From Alphaproteobacteria bacterium (GTDB taxonomy: Bacteria; Pseudomonadota; Alphaproteobacteria; Caulobacterales; Caulobacteraceae): a DNA stretch of 64,000 nt. Positions 25,278-33,408 of this stretch are shown piece by piece. Position numbers and translations under genes: made by a program. The DNA lies in assembly GCA_025359785.1 (NCBI GenBank), contig JANYET010000053.1, forward strand, positions 40,150 through 104,149. The letters run 5' to 3'. Position 1 is the stretch's first letter; every line of letters starts with the position of its first letter. A model generated the notes under the pieces. The model searched no databases, was not told the DNA's origin, and was given only the letters and a program-made list of their open reading frames with translations.

Positions 25278-26054
25278 ATGACGATCCATCTTCGGCGCCT
25301 CGTGATCGGCGTCGTCTCGGCCCTCGCCTTGGCCTGCGCCGCGCCTGCGGTCGCCGCGGGGCTCACGAACGCCCAGGCGACGGTGCAGAGCGGCGCCACA
25401 ATCACCACCGAAAACGTGACCACGCAGTCCGGCCAGGATAGCTGGACCGCCACGCCCGCCACCCTTTCCACCACCACCAGCTTCAGCGTGCCCCGCGAAA
25501 ATGGGCCCGCCTCGGTCACCACCAGCAGCGTGGCCACCTGGAGCGCATCTGGCCTGTCGGGCGCGGCCACTCTCACGGACGGCTGGGATTTCCCGCTTCA
25601 GCCCCTCGGCGTGGGCGTACACTTCGACGGAGTGGGGTGGAGCTATACCTTCACGCCCACCGAAGACGTGGTCTTCACCCTCACCTACGACGTGGTCGCC
25701 ACGGGCCCCGTACAATTCGGCCTGCAGGGCTATCGTTTCAGCCAGGACGAGCTCGTCACGGGATTGGCGGCCAACAATCCCATCTTCGACCCCAGCGGCG
25801 CCGGGACCCTAATCAGGAACCTGTCGGGCGGCGTCAGCCACACCGTCAGCCTTTATACGACCGGAAACATAAGCAACGGCGGCGGCTTTATCGGCTCTGG
25901 GACCGAGACCGGGCAGTTCAGCTTCGCCATCACATCAAGCGGCGGCCCAACCGAGGGCGGCGTGCCGGAGCCGGCGAGCTGGGCCCTGATGATCGCGGGC
26001 TTCGGCCTGGCCGGCGCGGCGCTTCGCCGCCGCCGGACCGCCGCCCTAGCCTAG
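25278..26054 (+). CDS. PEPxxWA-CTERM sorting-domain exported protein
   Basis: A 258-residue secreted protein. The signal peptide is MTIHLRRLVIGVVSALALAC ending AVAAG; a Ser/Thr/Gly-rich beta-type domain of about 200 residues follows; the C-terminus is VPEPASWALMIAGFGLAGAA then an RRRR cluster, the PEPxxWA-CTERM signal that is processed by an exosortase. The protein is probably displayed on the surface or released with exopolysaccharide. No exosortase gene lies in the window. Three operator-like dyads lie upstream, next to a response-regulator gene. The last four bases overlap the convergent amidohydrolase. Confidence 0.85.
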   Translation: MTIHLRRLVIGVVSALALACAAPAVAAGLTNAQATVQSGATITTENVTTQSGQDSWTATPATLSTTTSFSVPRENGPASVTTSSVATWSASGLSGAATLTDGWDFPLQPLGVGVHFDGVGWSYTFTPTEDVVFTLTYDVVATGPVQFGLQGYRFSQDELVTGLAANNPIFDPSGAGTLIRNLSGGVSHTVSLYTTGNISNGGGFIGSGTETGQFSFAITSSGGPTEGGVPEPASWALMIAGFGLAGAALRRRRTAALA

Positions 26055-27097
26055 TACGCCAGCCGGTAGACCTTGGTCGCCGTGCCGGAGAACAGCGCGG
26101 TCTTCTCGCCCTGCGAATAGCCCTGGGCGATGCGCTTGAAGGCGTTCCAAAGGACCGGGTAGGTGCAAGCGCCCATGTCCACCGGGAAGTTGCTCTCGAA
26201 CATGCAGCGCTCCGGCCCGAAAGCCTCGATGCAGGCCTCGATATAGGGCGCCCATTCGCGGGCGAGCTGCTCCGACGGCGCGCGCGGCTCGGCCAGGAAC
26301 GAGGGGAAGTTGCAGAAGGCCATGGCCAGGCCGCCCAGCTTCACCACCACGTTCGGCGACTTGGCGAGTTCGCGGATGTTATCGCGCCATATCGGGAAGC
26401 GCTCGTTGAGCCGGCCGGCATAGCTGGCGCGGCCCAGCGGCGTGCCCACGTGGTCAAGGATGATGGTCTGGTCGGGGAAGGCGCGGGCCAGGTCGATCAC
26501 GTCGGGCAGCTGCGGTTCCAGCAGCCAGGCGTCGAAGGTCAGGCCCAGGGGCGCCAGCTGCGCGAAGCCCTTGCGGAAGCTGTCGGACAGATAGAGCCCG
26601 GCCTCAACCCGGTTCAGCGGCCCCAGGACGTCCGGGTCGGCCTCGAAGGAGGCAGAGTTGCGGATGCCGCGGAAACGGCCACCGCCGGCCTGGATATGCG
26701 CTTCGAGCACGGGCTTCACCGCCTCGCCCAGCAGCAGGTCGGCCTTGCCGACGATTCCGGCGCAGGCGCGGAAATCGCCGTAGGTCCCGCTGGCGCTCAT
26801 GGCCGCGACGCCATTGACGAACTCGGTCTCGCCGACCGGGCGCAGGTCCGCCGGACCATCGGCCTTGTAGAAGGCGCCGCACTCCACGAACACTGTCGCA
26901 ACGAGATTGTGGCCGCTTTCGGTGTCGGCCATCAGCTCGTCCAGCAGATAGCGCCGCGCATCGGCGATGGCGGTCATGAACGGGTGTTCCGGCGGCGATC
27001 CGGCAGCGCTTGCCGGTGCGGCATAGTTCCGCCGGTCCCACAGGTGATGGTGCGGATCGACGATCGGCAGATCGGGGTCCAGGATCGCTTCGGCCAT
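26051..27097 (-). CDS. Amidohydrolase family 2 (COG3618-type) metal hydrolase
   Basis: A 348-residue cytoplasmic TIM-barrel enzyme. The N-terminal metal motif is IVDPHHHLWD; VATVFVECGAFY, RGIRNSASFEADPD, IILDHVGTPLG and the late MFESNFPVDMG segment are the family blocks. Members hydrolyse lactones or amides, or decarboxylate. Length is normal and the catalytic residues are present. It ends face to face with the PEPxxWA-CTERM gene, overlapping by four bases. Confidence 0.88.
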   Translation of the reverse strand: MAEAILDPDLPIVDPHHHLWDRRNYAAPASAAGSPPEHPFMTAIADARRYLLDELMADTESGHNLVATVFVECGAFYKADGPADLRPVGETEFVNGVAAMSASGTYGDFRACAGIVGKADLLLGEAVKPVLEAHIQAGGGRFRGIRNSASFEADPDVLGPLNRVEAGLYLSDSFRKGFAQLAPLGLTFDAWLLEPQLPDVIDLARAFPDQTIILDHVGTPLGRASYAGRLNERFPIWRDNIRELAKSPNVVVKLGGLAMAFCNFPSFLAEPRAPSEQLAREWAPYIEACIEAFGPERCMFESNFPVDMGACTYPVLWNAFKRIAQGYSQGEKTALFSGTATKVYRLAY

Positions 27098-27200
27098 GGG
27101 GATCGTCTCCAGCCACGCCTCTTACGGGCGGGTGGCGCGATCCTCGCCTATCGGCGGGCGCGGCGGCAAATCAAAAGCACCGCTCTCCGTTCGCCTCGGG

Positions 27201-27392
27201 TCAGGACTCGGCGGGCAGCGCGTAGGCCCGAAGCGCGCTTGGCAGCCGAAGCGCGGCGCGGGTGGCTTCCCGAAGGGTTTCGAACCGGGCGGCCGCCTGG
27301 GCGACGGGCGCCCACTCGGTGCGGCCGGTGTTCTGGACGAGATACTCCATCCCCTGGGGGCTGGTACGCGCGACAACTGCGGCAAAGGCCAT
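27201..27392 (-). CDS. Small hypothetical protein, 63 aa
   Basis: A 63-residue protein (MAFAAVVARTSPQGMEYLVQ, then a helix FETLREATRAALRLP). GGAGACACC lies just before the ATG. It has a beta-strand-like start and an amphipathic helix, and reads as a genuine small protein of unknown function. Confidence 0.55.
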   Translation of the reverse strand: MAFAAVVARTSPQGMEYLVQNTGRTEWAPVAQAAARFETLREATRAALRLPSALRAYALPAES

Positions 27393-27496
27393 CTGGTGTC
27401 TCCGACGTTATGGAGCCGACTGTTCTGTTACGGCTCACCGCGGAGAAATGTTTCAAGACCCATGCCGGGCACGCAGATCACCCTGTGGATCAGCGC

Positions 27497-27655
27497 CTAG
27501 TGCCGGGAGCCCAGCACCTTCAGCACGAGCCCAAGCACGGCCATGCCGATGAAGGCCCACATGGCCACTGAGAAGCCCACAGCGGCGACAAGCCCAAGAA
27601 TACGGCTCGACCGGGTCGGCGGCCGTGGCGGCTCCTCGCGCTGCGGTGGTTCCAT
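27497..27655 (-). CDS. Small single-span membrane protein, 52 aa
   Basis: Begins MEPPQREEPPRPPTRSSRIL, a proline-rich cytoplasmic tail, followed by a helix (GLVAAVGFSVAMWAFIGMAV) and a short charged end GSRH. The hydrophobic helix and charge pattern support a small inner-membrane protein. An in-frame GTG 15 bases upstream is an alternative start. Function unknown. The 169-base gap behind it towards FKBP contains nothing recognised. Confidence 0.5.
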   Translation of the reverse strand: MEPPQREEPPRPPTRSSRILGLVAAVGFSVAMWAFIGMAVLGLVLKVLGSRH

Positions 27656-27824
27656 CGATGCCCCGTTCACGCCACCTCGCCCTGCCGTCTTCTCGAGAGC
27701 CTTGAAAACCCTGACTCGCGCCCGCGGCGGTTGAAACAAATGGGCCACGTCCGCGCGGCGCGCGCAAGACTTTGCGGCCACGCTCCGTGTAGCGACAATT
27801 TCACGAACCGTCTCCCAGGCGCCC

Positions 27825-28313
27825 TTACGGCGCCTTGGGCTGCAAGATACTGACCAACTCGACGTCGAAAATCAGCGTCGCGTCCGCGGGAATGCCCCGG
27901 CGCTGAGTGACCTGAGCGGCGGGGCCGCTGGCCGCCGCCGCCGCCGCCGCCGCCACCGGGGGCGCGGTGAACGGCCGGCCAGGCCCGTAGGCGAGATAGG
28001 GTGGCATGGTGATCCGCCAGCGGTCGCCCACGCGCATCAGTTGCAGGGCCGCGCTCATCCCCGGGATCACCTCTTTTACGGCGAAGGTGGCGGCGCCCTT
28101 GCCCTGGTCCGGCGAGGTCGAGAAGATTTCACCGCCCGCCGCCAGCCGGCCCACATAGCGCATCTGCACACTGTCGGCCCGCGTCGGGTGCGGCCCCGCC
28201 CGCGGACCCGAGGCCAGCACCGCGTAGGTGATCCCCGGCAGGGTGACGGCCAAAACCGGCGCGGCCGCCAGGGTCACGGCGGCGAACGCGACAAGAGCGA
28301 AGGGCCTGAGCAT
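27825..28313 (-). CDS. FKBP-type peptidyl-prolyl cis-trans isomerase, exported
   Basis: A 162-residue protein with signal peptide MLRPFALVAFAAVTLAAAPV and one FKBP domain: VQMRYVGRLAAGGEIFSTS, VKEVIPGMSAALQLMRVGDR and RITMPPYLAYGP, closing with ADATLIFDVELVSI. It would catalyse prolyl isomerisation in the periplasm. An alanine-rich insertion (about residues 113-126, AAAAAAAASGPA) sits in the loop before the last strand and is encoded by a GCC-type triplet run on the plus strand. A TGAGG ribosome site precedes the ATG. Confidence 0.86.
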   Translation of the reverse strand: MLRPFALVAFAAVTLAAAPVLAVTLPGITYAVLASGPRAGPHPTRADSVQMRYVGRLAAGGEIFSTSPDQGKGAATFAVKEVIPGMSAALQLMRVGDRWRITMPPYLAYGPGRPFTAPPVAAAAAAAASGPAAQVTQRRGIPADATLIFDVELVSILQPKAP

Positions 28314-28454
28314 GGCCTCACCATAGCCGCTCCACACCATCGCGGCAGCCGCCGTGCTCACGGCAGCGTCCCTAAATTTCCAAAGTTGAACCAAACGTAA
28401 AGCCTACCCGTGCCACTTTCACGCGCCTCTGCGCAGGGAAGATTCAGGGTCCAG

Positions 28455-29927
28455 GTGAAGCCGCAAGATCCGAAGGGCTACTACAGGGTCCTGGGTGTGA
28501 CCCCGACCGCGTCGGGGGAGGCGATCAAACGCGCCTTCCGCACGGTCGCCAAGGAATGCCACCCCGACAAGAACGCCGACGCCACGGCGGCGGCCGCCTT
28601 CAAGCGGCTGGTCGAGGCCTATTCGGTGCTGTCCGACGAGAAACACCGCGCCCTCTATGACGGCCGGCCCTATGAGGCGCCGCGGGATGAGGCGCGGGCG
28701 CGCGCCGCGGACCAGCCCGGCCATGGCCAGCCAGGTGGCGGCAAGACTGGTGGCGGCAAGACTGGCGACGGGAAGACTGGCGACGGGAAGACTGGCCGCC
28801 CTGAGCCGATCCAGTGCTCCGGCTGCCAGCGGCCCACTGCGCAACCGCGCCACACCGTCTTCTGGACCGTGGTCTCCGCTGGCGTCACCTGGCGCAGACG
28901 CACCGAGGGCGTCTATTGCGCCGCCTGCGCCGGCAAGGTCTCGCTCCGCTGCAGCGCGATCTCGGCGGCCTTTGGCTGGTGGGGCTTCCTGGGCCTGTTC
29001 TGGACGCCGATCTCGATCCTGCGAAACGCGCGCGGCGGCGAACGCCAGGAGACCGAGGACGCCGGCCTGCTCTGGCACAATGCGCTCGCGTTTCTGGCCC
29101 AGGGCAAGCTGACCGTGGCCCATGCCCTAGCCCGCCAGGTCGCCGCCAGCCGGTCGGTGAATTCGCTCGACGCCGCCGACATGCTGGCCGAGCTGCATCG
29201 GGTCGGCGTGCCCCGCGACACCCCGTCTCTGGTCGATCCCTGGCGCGCGCGCTCCAGCGGCATGGCCGTGCAGATGGGCCTGGCGCTCGCCGCTCCGGTG
29301 CTCAGCGCAGCAGCTATCGCCGTCTATGGCGTGCCAACCGGGGCCTTTGCGACGTCAGCCTACGCCTCGGCGCTGGCCCCGCTCAGTCCCGCCGGCGGTT
29401 CGTCGCCGGCCTCGGCCGGCCGCGAATTCCTGAAGGCGGTCGCCAAGCCCGGCGCCGGCGAGGAAATCCTGCGCGCTGTCACCCCGCAACGCCTGGCCAC
29501 CTGCGGCAAGCTCCCGGCCGATGGCCAGCTGCTCGAAGGCCGGGTCGGCGACGACCGGATCGGCCACCAGGTGGAGATCACCAACGGCGCGGACGGCGCC
29601 GCGATCGTGAAGCTGCGCGACGCGATCTCCGACCGCGTACGCCTGGCCTTCTTCGTCAGCAAGGGCGGCCACGCCACGGTCGGGCCGTTGCCGGACGGCG
29701 CCTATCACATCCAGTATGCGGTGGGCCCGGCGCTTGCAGAGGACTGCAAGTCCCTGGTCAACATCGACCACGCCGAGGAATATCCGGACACCGAGACCTT
29801 CCGCAAACAGGTCAGGGACGGCGGCGTCGTCACCCAGTCGCTGTCCTACACCCTGTCCCAGGCCGCTCCGACCGGGTCCGGCGTCCGGCCGCAGGCCATC
29901 GCCCGGCAGCGCTTCCTGTCCGACTAA
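28455..29927 (+). CDS. DnaJ-domain protein with zinc ribbon and membrane segments
   Basis: About 490 residues. An N-terminal J domain (DPKGYYRVLGVTPTASGEAI with HPDKN) follows a GTG start chosen because the J domain begins there; an upstream GTG at 28410 is possible. Next comes a Gly/Lys spacer from a 15-bp tandem repeat, a zinc ribbon (CSGCQRP and CAACAG), a hydrophobic segment (AFGWWGFLGLFWTPISI), a second hydrophobic region near residues 270-300, and a C-terminal domain with a beta-type region EDCKSLVNIDHAEEYPD. It likely acts as a membrane-bound Hsp70 co-chaperone. The C-terminal domain is not recognised. Confidence 0.78.
   Translation: MKPQDPKGYYRVLGVTPTASGEAIKRAFRTVAKECHPDKNADATAAAAFKRLVEAYSVLSDEKHRALYDGRPYEAPRDEARARAADQPGHGQPGGGKTGGGKTGDGKTGDGKTGRPEPIQCSGCQRPTAQPRHTVFWTVVSAGVTWRRRTEGVYCAACAGKVSLRCSAISAAFGWWGFLGLFWTPISILRNARGGERQETEDAGLLWHNALAFLAQGKLTVAHALARQVAASRSVNSLDAADMLAELHRVGVPRDTPSLVDPWRARSSGMAVQMGLALAAPVLSAAAIAVYGVPTGAFATSAYASALAPLSPAGGSSPASAGREFLKAVAKPGAGEEILRAVTPQRLATCGKLPADGQLLEGRVGDDRIGHQVEITNGADGAAIVKLRDAISDRVRLAFFVSKGGHATVGPLPDGAYHIQYAVGPALAEDCKSLVNIDHAEEYPDTETFRKQVRDGGVVTQSLSYTLSQAAPTGSGVRPQAIARQRFLSD
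28734..28793 (+). repeat. 15-bp tandem repeat inside the DnaJ-like gene
   Basis: Four units, two of GGTGGCGGCAAGACT and two of GGCGACGGGAAGACT, encode GGGKT GGGKT GDGKT GDGKT-type spacers. Unit length keeps the frame, so the spacer can lengthen or shorten without breaking the gene. Confidence 0.85.
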
Positions 29928-30003
29928 GGCCGGCAAGTTTCAGGGTCCGCAGGCCACCTCCTCAGCCGGGAGGCGGCCCGCAGGTCAGCGATGTCGGATC
30001 AGC

Positions 30004-30273
30004 CTACTTCTGTTTCGCCGCCGCATTGGCGGCGGCTTCAGTCTTGCGCTCGGCCACGCCCGCGGCGTTGGCGGTCGCATCGGCCGCCCGGTCGGTCGCC
30101 TTGGCGGCGTCGGCGGCGGCCGCCTTGGTGTTGGCCGCGGTGTCCTGGGCGGCCGAGGCGGTCGCGGCGCCCGCGTGGTCGGCCGCCGCGGCGGCCTCGT
30201 TTTGGGTGTGGTTCGAGCACGCGGCCACCATCAGGGTGGCGGCGGCTGCGGCGAGTACGAGGACGGTGCGCAT
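30004..30273 (-). CDS. Alanine-rich small lipoprotein
   Basis: An 89-residue lipoprotein: signal MRTVLVLAAAAATLMVAAC with lipobox VAAC, then almost pure Ala/Thr/Asp/Lys helical repeats. It resembles small entericidin- or Lpp-like envelope lipoproteins but has no definite family match. A similar Ala/Thr-rich lipoprotein is encoded at 60737-61009. The helical, charged repeats suggest a flexible or coiled periplasmic spacer. Confidence 0.65.
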   Translation of the reverse strand: MRTVLVLAAAAATLMVAACSNHTQNEAAAAADHAGAATASAAQDTAANTKAAAADAAKATDRAADATANAAGVAERKTEAAANAAAKQK

Positions 30274-30379
30274 ACGGATCTCCTAGCGATGTTGATAGCG
30301 CCTCGATCCGGCGCGACATCCCAACGTCCGAAATGCGGCAAAGCTCCACCGCGCGGCGCGCAACGCCCAAGCGCCCACG

Positions 30380-30413
30380 AAAAACCCCTCCGAAGCGATG
30401 GGCTCCGGAGGGG
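30380..30413 (-). terminator. Rho-independent terminator behind the second PEPxxWA-CTERM gene
   Basis: On the minus strand, CCCCTCCG and CGGAGGGG form an eight-base stem with a 13-base loop and are followed by TTTTT. It lies 32 bases past the stop of the gene that ends at 30445. Confidence 0.85.
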
Positions 30414-30444
30414 CTCTGCATCGTTTGGCCGATAGATTTGGCGG

Positions 30445-31344
30445 CTAGACGAGCGCCTTGCGCCCGGCGCGGCGGCGAAGCGCCGAGCCCGCCAGGCCGA
30501 AGCCCACGATCATCAGCGCCCAGCTCGCCGGCTCCGGCACGGCGCCGTCGGTGGCGATGGCCTTGTAGATGATGCCGGTATCCGGGAAGGTGAAGGTGTT
30601 CAGCAGCACGCCACCCGTCGAGTAGTCGTAGAGGTGATTGCCCGACGACAGGTAGAGGTCGTTGTTTTGGCCGACCGCGATCCCGCTGATGTTGAAGTTC
30701 ACCCCGAAGAAGAAGCTCTGGTTCAGGCCGAGGTCGCGAACCGTCACACCCTGCTGCGAGCCCTGGTAGGCGGCGTAGACCGTGCTGTTGGCGTAGGCGA
30801 CGGCGCTGTAGAGGATGCCCGCGTCCGGGAACGTCATGTCGTTGATGAGCGAGCCGTTGTCCAGATAGTCGAGGATGTGGTTGGCCGAGGTAAGGTACAG
30901 GTGCCCACCGTCGCCGGCCGCGATGCCCGTCGCGTCGAGGCCGGTGCCAAAGGAGAGCGACTGGGTCAGGCTGAGGTCACGCACCGTCACGCCCTGCTGG
31001 CTGCCGGTGTAGGTCGCGTAGACCTTTGCGCCCTTGGTGGCGACGCCCGAATAGTTGATGCCGGCGTCCGGGAAGGCGAAGTCCTGCACCAGGCCGCCGG
31101 CCTTGGTGTAGTCGATCAGGTGGTTGCCGGCCGCCAGGAAGATGTCGGTGGCGTTCACCGCGATGCCGCTGGCGTTGACGCCGGTGTTGAACGAATTCTG
31201 CTGCACCAGGCCGGCGTTGCGCTCGGTGACGCCCAGCTGGGAGCCCTGATAGGCCGAATAGACCGGACCGGTGTCGGCCATGGCGGCGCCGGCCAGCGCC
31301 AGTTGCGCCGCGACGACAGCGCCGAAGAGATAAGCCTTGTTCAT
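30445..31344 (-). CDS. PEPxxWA-CTERM protein with three beta-propeller-like repeats
   Basis: A 299-residue exported protein. The signal peptide is MNKAYLFGAVVAAQLALAGA. The mature part is three repeats of about 80 residues, each starting VYxAYxGSQxGVT and containing a GIA-x-N/G-hydrophobic block and an NHxxDY block, ending FPDxGI. The C-terminus is VPEPASWALMIVGFGLAGSA then RRR, the PEPxxWA-CTERM sorting signal. It should be a surface or exopolysaccharide-associated protein with a beta-propeller-like or beta-solenoid fold. The ATG at 31344 starts the signal peptide. A terminator follows. Confidence 0.83.
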   Translation of the reverse strand: MNKAYLFGAVVAAQLALAGAAMADTGPVYSAYQGSQLGVTERNAGLVQQNSFNTGVNASGIAVNATDIFLAAGNHLIDYTKAGGLVQDFAFPDAGINYSGVATKGAKVYATYTGSQQGVTVRDLSLTQSLSFGTGLDATGIAAGDGGHLYLTSANHILDYLDNGSLINDMTFPDAGILYSAVAYANSTVYAAYQGSQQGVTVRDLGLNQSFFFGVNFNISGIAVGQNNDLYLSSGNHLYDYSTGGVLLNTFTFPDTGIIYKAIATDGAVPEPASWALMIVGFGLAGSALRRRAGRKALV

Positions 31345-31464
31345 GATAAACCCCAACCGTTGTGAAAGGTTAATTGTGCAGCTTTCGGAGCGGAGTCTAT
31401 CGAATTCGCCTACCAGGGGTATTTGGTCTCCGTGAGGTCGTGAAGCGCCCTTCGCGGCGGCGCC

Positions 31465-31653
31465 TCAAGCTTCGAAAATCGTCTCGATCGAGAGGTCGAA
31501 CAGCCGGGCGATCCTGAAAGCCAGCGGCAGGCTGGGGTCGTATTTCCCGGTCTCGATGGCGTTGACGCTCTGGCGCGAGACCTCCAGGCGCTGGGCGAGA
31601 TCGGCCTGGCTCCAGTTACGCTCGGCGCGCAGCACCTTCAGGCGGTTCTTCAC
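31465..31653 (-). CDS. Compact XRE regulator (YozG-like)
   Basis: A 62-residue protein that is a single HTH: KNRLKVLRAERNWSQADLAQ, then VSRQSVNAIETGKYDPSLPL and FRIARLFDLSIETIFEA. These small regulators accompany a membrane protein gene and control it. Start GTG at 31653 matches the usual MKNRLK beginning. It lies 43 bases behind the multi-helix membrane protein on the same strand, so the two are co-transcribed. Two inverted repeats upstream of the operon may be its sites. Confidence 0.85.
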   Translation of the reverse strand: MKNRLKVLRAERNWSQADLAQRLEVSRQSVNAIETGKYDPSLPLAFRIARLFDLSIETIFEA

Positions 31654-31696
31654 TGGAATACCCCGGCGAAGAAGGACCACCGGGCCCGACGCGCGC

Positions 31697-32122
31697 TCAT
31701 CGCCGCTTCAGCCACCAGGCGGCGCCGGCGATCGCGAAGCCCATGACCTGAGTGGCGGCCACGCCGAAAGCGCCGAGCGCAATCAACTCGATGGGGCTCC
31801 AGGCGCCGCGCAGGGCCAAGTCCAGCCAGGGTGCGCCGGCGGCCATGTAGGTGACGAGATAGACGGTCGCCAACGCCATCGCGCCACCGCCGCCCCAATA
31901 CCAAGCGAACCGTTCGGCGGACCGGCCGGCCTCGTCGAGGCGGCGGCGCAGCATCAGGCTGGCGGCCACAGCCGCCGCCACGACGACCGCCATGATCGTT
32001 AAAGCGCCCGCGGGCTGGCCAAAGAACAGCAAGCCCTTGATCGCGCACCAAGCCGCGAAGGCCAGAACCGCGGCGCAGATCATGTAGGTCCGGCCGCTCA
32101 ATCTCTCTTTGCCCAGTGTCAT
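31697..32122 (-). CDS. Hypothetical membrane protein partnered with the XRE regulator
   Basis: A 141-residue integral membrane protein with about four helices (MICAAVLAFAAWCAIKGLLF, TIMAVVVAAAVAASLML, GGGGAMALATVYLVTYM and LIALGAFGVAATQVMGFA). A charged loop RRRLDEAGRSAERFAW lies between helices two and three. The architecture is that of the membrane proteins that usually sit with YozG-like regulators. Function unknown. GAGG lies six bases before the ATG. Confidence 0.75.
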   Translation of the reverse strand: MTLGKERLSGRTYMICAAVLAFAAWCAIKGLLFFGQPAGALTIMAVVVAAAVAASLMLRRRLDEAGRSAERFAWYWGGGGAMALATVYLVTYMAAGAPWLDLALRGAWSPIELIALGAFGVAATQVMGFAIAGAAWWLKRR

Positions 32123-32134
32123 CTGAAAACCTCG

Positions 32135-32190
32135 CTTGTCTTAGTGACAAGGACACATGACTGAGACGCCTTGTCAAGGGTACATGACAA
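32135..32190. promoter_or_regulatory. Two inverted repeats before the membrane protein/XRE operon
   Basis: CTTGTC-TTAGT-GACAAG (32135-32151) and TTGTCA-N8-TGACAA (32171-32190) share a TTGTC/GACAA core and lie 13 and 49 bases upstream of the 32122 start. They are candidate binding sites for the compact XRE regulator. The rest of the 124-base gap to dcd shows nothing else. Confidence 0.55.
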
Positions 32191-32246
32191 CGTGTCGGGC
32201 TTGGTTGTCTGGTGGCGTGCCGGGCGGACCTCGCGGCGTGGCCCGG

Positions 32247-33266
32247 CTATTCGCCCCAGATACGGAAATGCTTGGAGAGTTTCAGGCCCTGGCGCTGATA
32301 GTGCGAACCCAGGTCGCCGTAGAGCCGATCGGGCTTTTCGGTCAGCGGCTCGTAGACCAGGCGCGCGACGGTCTGGCCGTCTTCCAGAATGAACGGGGTC
32401 TCGTGGCTGCGGACCTCGAGGACGCCCTTGGAACCCTTGCCGTGGGCCTCGTCGGTGCCGAAGCCGGGATCGAAGAAGCCGGCGTAGTGGACGCGGAATT
32501 CGCCGACCGAGGGGTCGATGGGGGTCATCTCGGCGGCCTCCATCACCGGGATTTCGACCGCGCCTTTGGAGGCGAGAATGTAGAATTCGCCAGGATCGAG
32601 CAGCAGCTGGCCGTCCTTCGGGTGCAGCGGCTCCCAGAAGTCGCGCGGATCGTGGCCGTCCTCCTTGTCGAGATCGACGACCCCGGCGTGGCGGCGGCCG
32701 CGGAAGCCCGCGATCTCGCCGGTCAGGTCGACGCCGACGCTTTCGACGCGCAGGCGTGGTGGGTCGCCGGCCTTCAGCCGCAGCTGATTCAGCCGCGTGC
32801 CGGTGCGCACCAGGACCGAGAAGGTTTGCGGCGCGATCTCCATGTAGATCGGGCCGTCATAGCCATCGTCCACGTCGTCGAAGCGATTCCCATGGTCGGA
32901 GAGCAGGCGCACGAAGACATCGACCCGGCCGGTGGAACTCTTCGGGTTGGCGCGCGCCGAGACCCCCTTCGGCAATTTCAGCCGCTCCTGCAGCTCGGTG
33001 ATGTAGACGCAGCCGCGCTCGAGAACGGCGCTGCGGGTCAGGTCGACCTCGTGCATGGCGACCGTGGCGATCCGCTCGCGCACCGTGTGGCGGCCAGGCA
33101 GGAACGAGGCGCGCACCCGCCAGGCCCGCGCGCCCAGCCGCAGGTCGAGGCTGGCCGGCTGAACCTGGTCGAATTCGAAAGGCGTGTCGGCCGCGATGGC
33201 GCCGCCCGCGATCAGGGCGTCGATAGCTTGGCAGGGCAGGATGCCGGGGCGTTGGGTGTCGCTCAT
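32247..33266 (-). CDS. dcd: dCTP deaminase, long alphaproteobacterial form
   Basis: A 339-residue 2'-deoxycytidine 5'-triphosphate deaminase of the large form (two beta-barrel lobes, against about 190 residues in E. coli). Motifs: PASLDLRLGARAWRV, NPKSSTGRVDVFVRLLSDHG, and the C-terminal barrel with YAGFFDPGFG and EVRSHETPFI. It makes dUTP from dCTP in pyrimidine nucleotide synthesis. The ATG at 33266 begins MSDTQRPGILPCQ. It is transcribed away from the divergent membrane protein at 33409. Confidence 0.92.
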   Translation of the reverse strand: MSDTQRPGILPCQAIDALIAGGAIAADTPFEFDQVQPASLDLRLGARAWRVRASFLPGRHTVRERIATVAMHEVDLTRSAVLERGCVYITELQERLKLPKGVSARANPKSSTGRVDVFVRLLSDHGNRFDDVDDGYDGPIYMEIAPQTFSVLVRTGTRLNQLRLKAGDPPRLRVESVGVDLTGEIAGFRGRRHAGVVDLDKEDGHDPRDFWEPLHPKDGQLLLDPGEFYILASKGAVEIPVMEAAEMTPIDPSVGEFRVHYAGFFDPGFGTDEAHGKGSKGVLEVRSHETPFILEDGQTVARLVYEPLTEKPDRLYGDLGSHYQRQGLKLSKHFRIWGE

Positions 33267-33408
33267 GGGCGGCAAAGACTTATCGCAGACCGCCGCGGTT
33301 GCAAGCCGTCGTCCGTCAAAGACCCGCCGAGCGAGCGATTTACGCGAGGATTGGGTCGTGCGGCGTGCCCGGTTCTGCTTAAGTCAGGCCATATCCCTGC
33401 GAGGCCCC

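Noticed and set aside
25637..27571. Long plus-strand open frame (644 codons) across the PEPxxWA-CTERM and amidohydrolase genes
   Set aside because: It covers two good genes in other frames or strands, and its sequence is low-complexity His/Arg/Gly-rich.
31385..31430. TACC-AGG-GGTA dyad upstream of the second PEPxxWA-CTERM gene as a response-regulator site
   Set aside because: It does not match the GCCTA-N2-TAGGC sites and is too short to stand alone.
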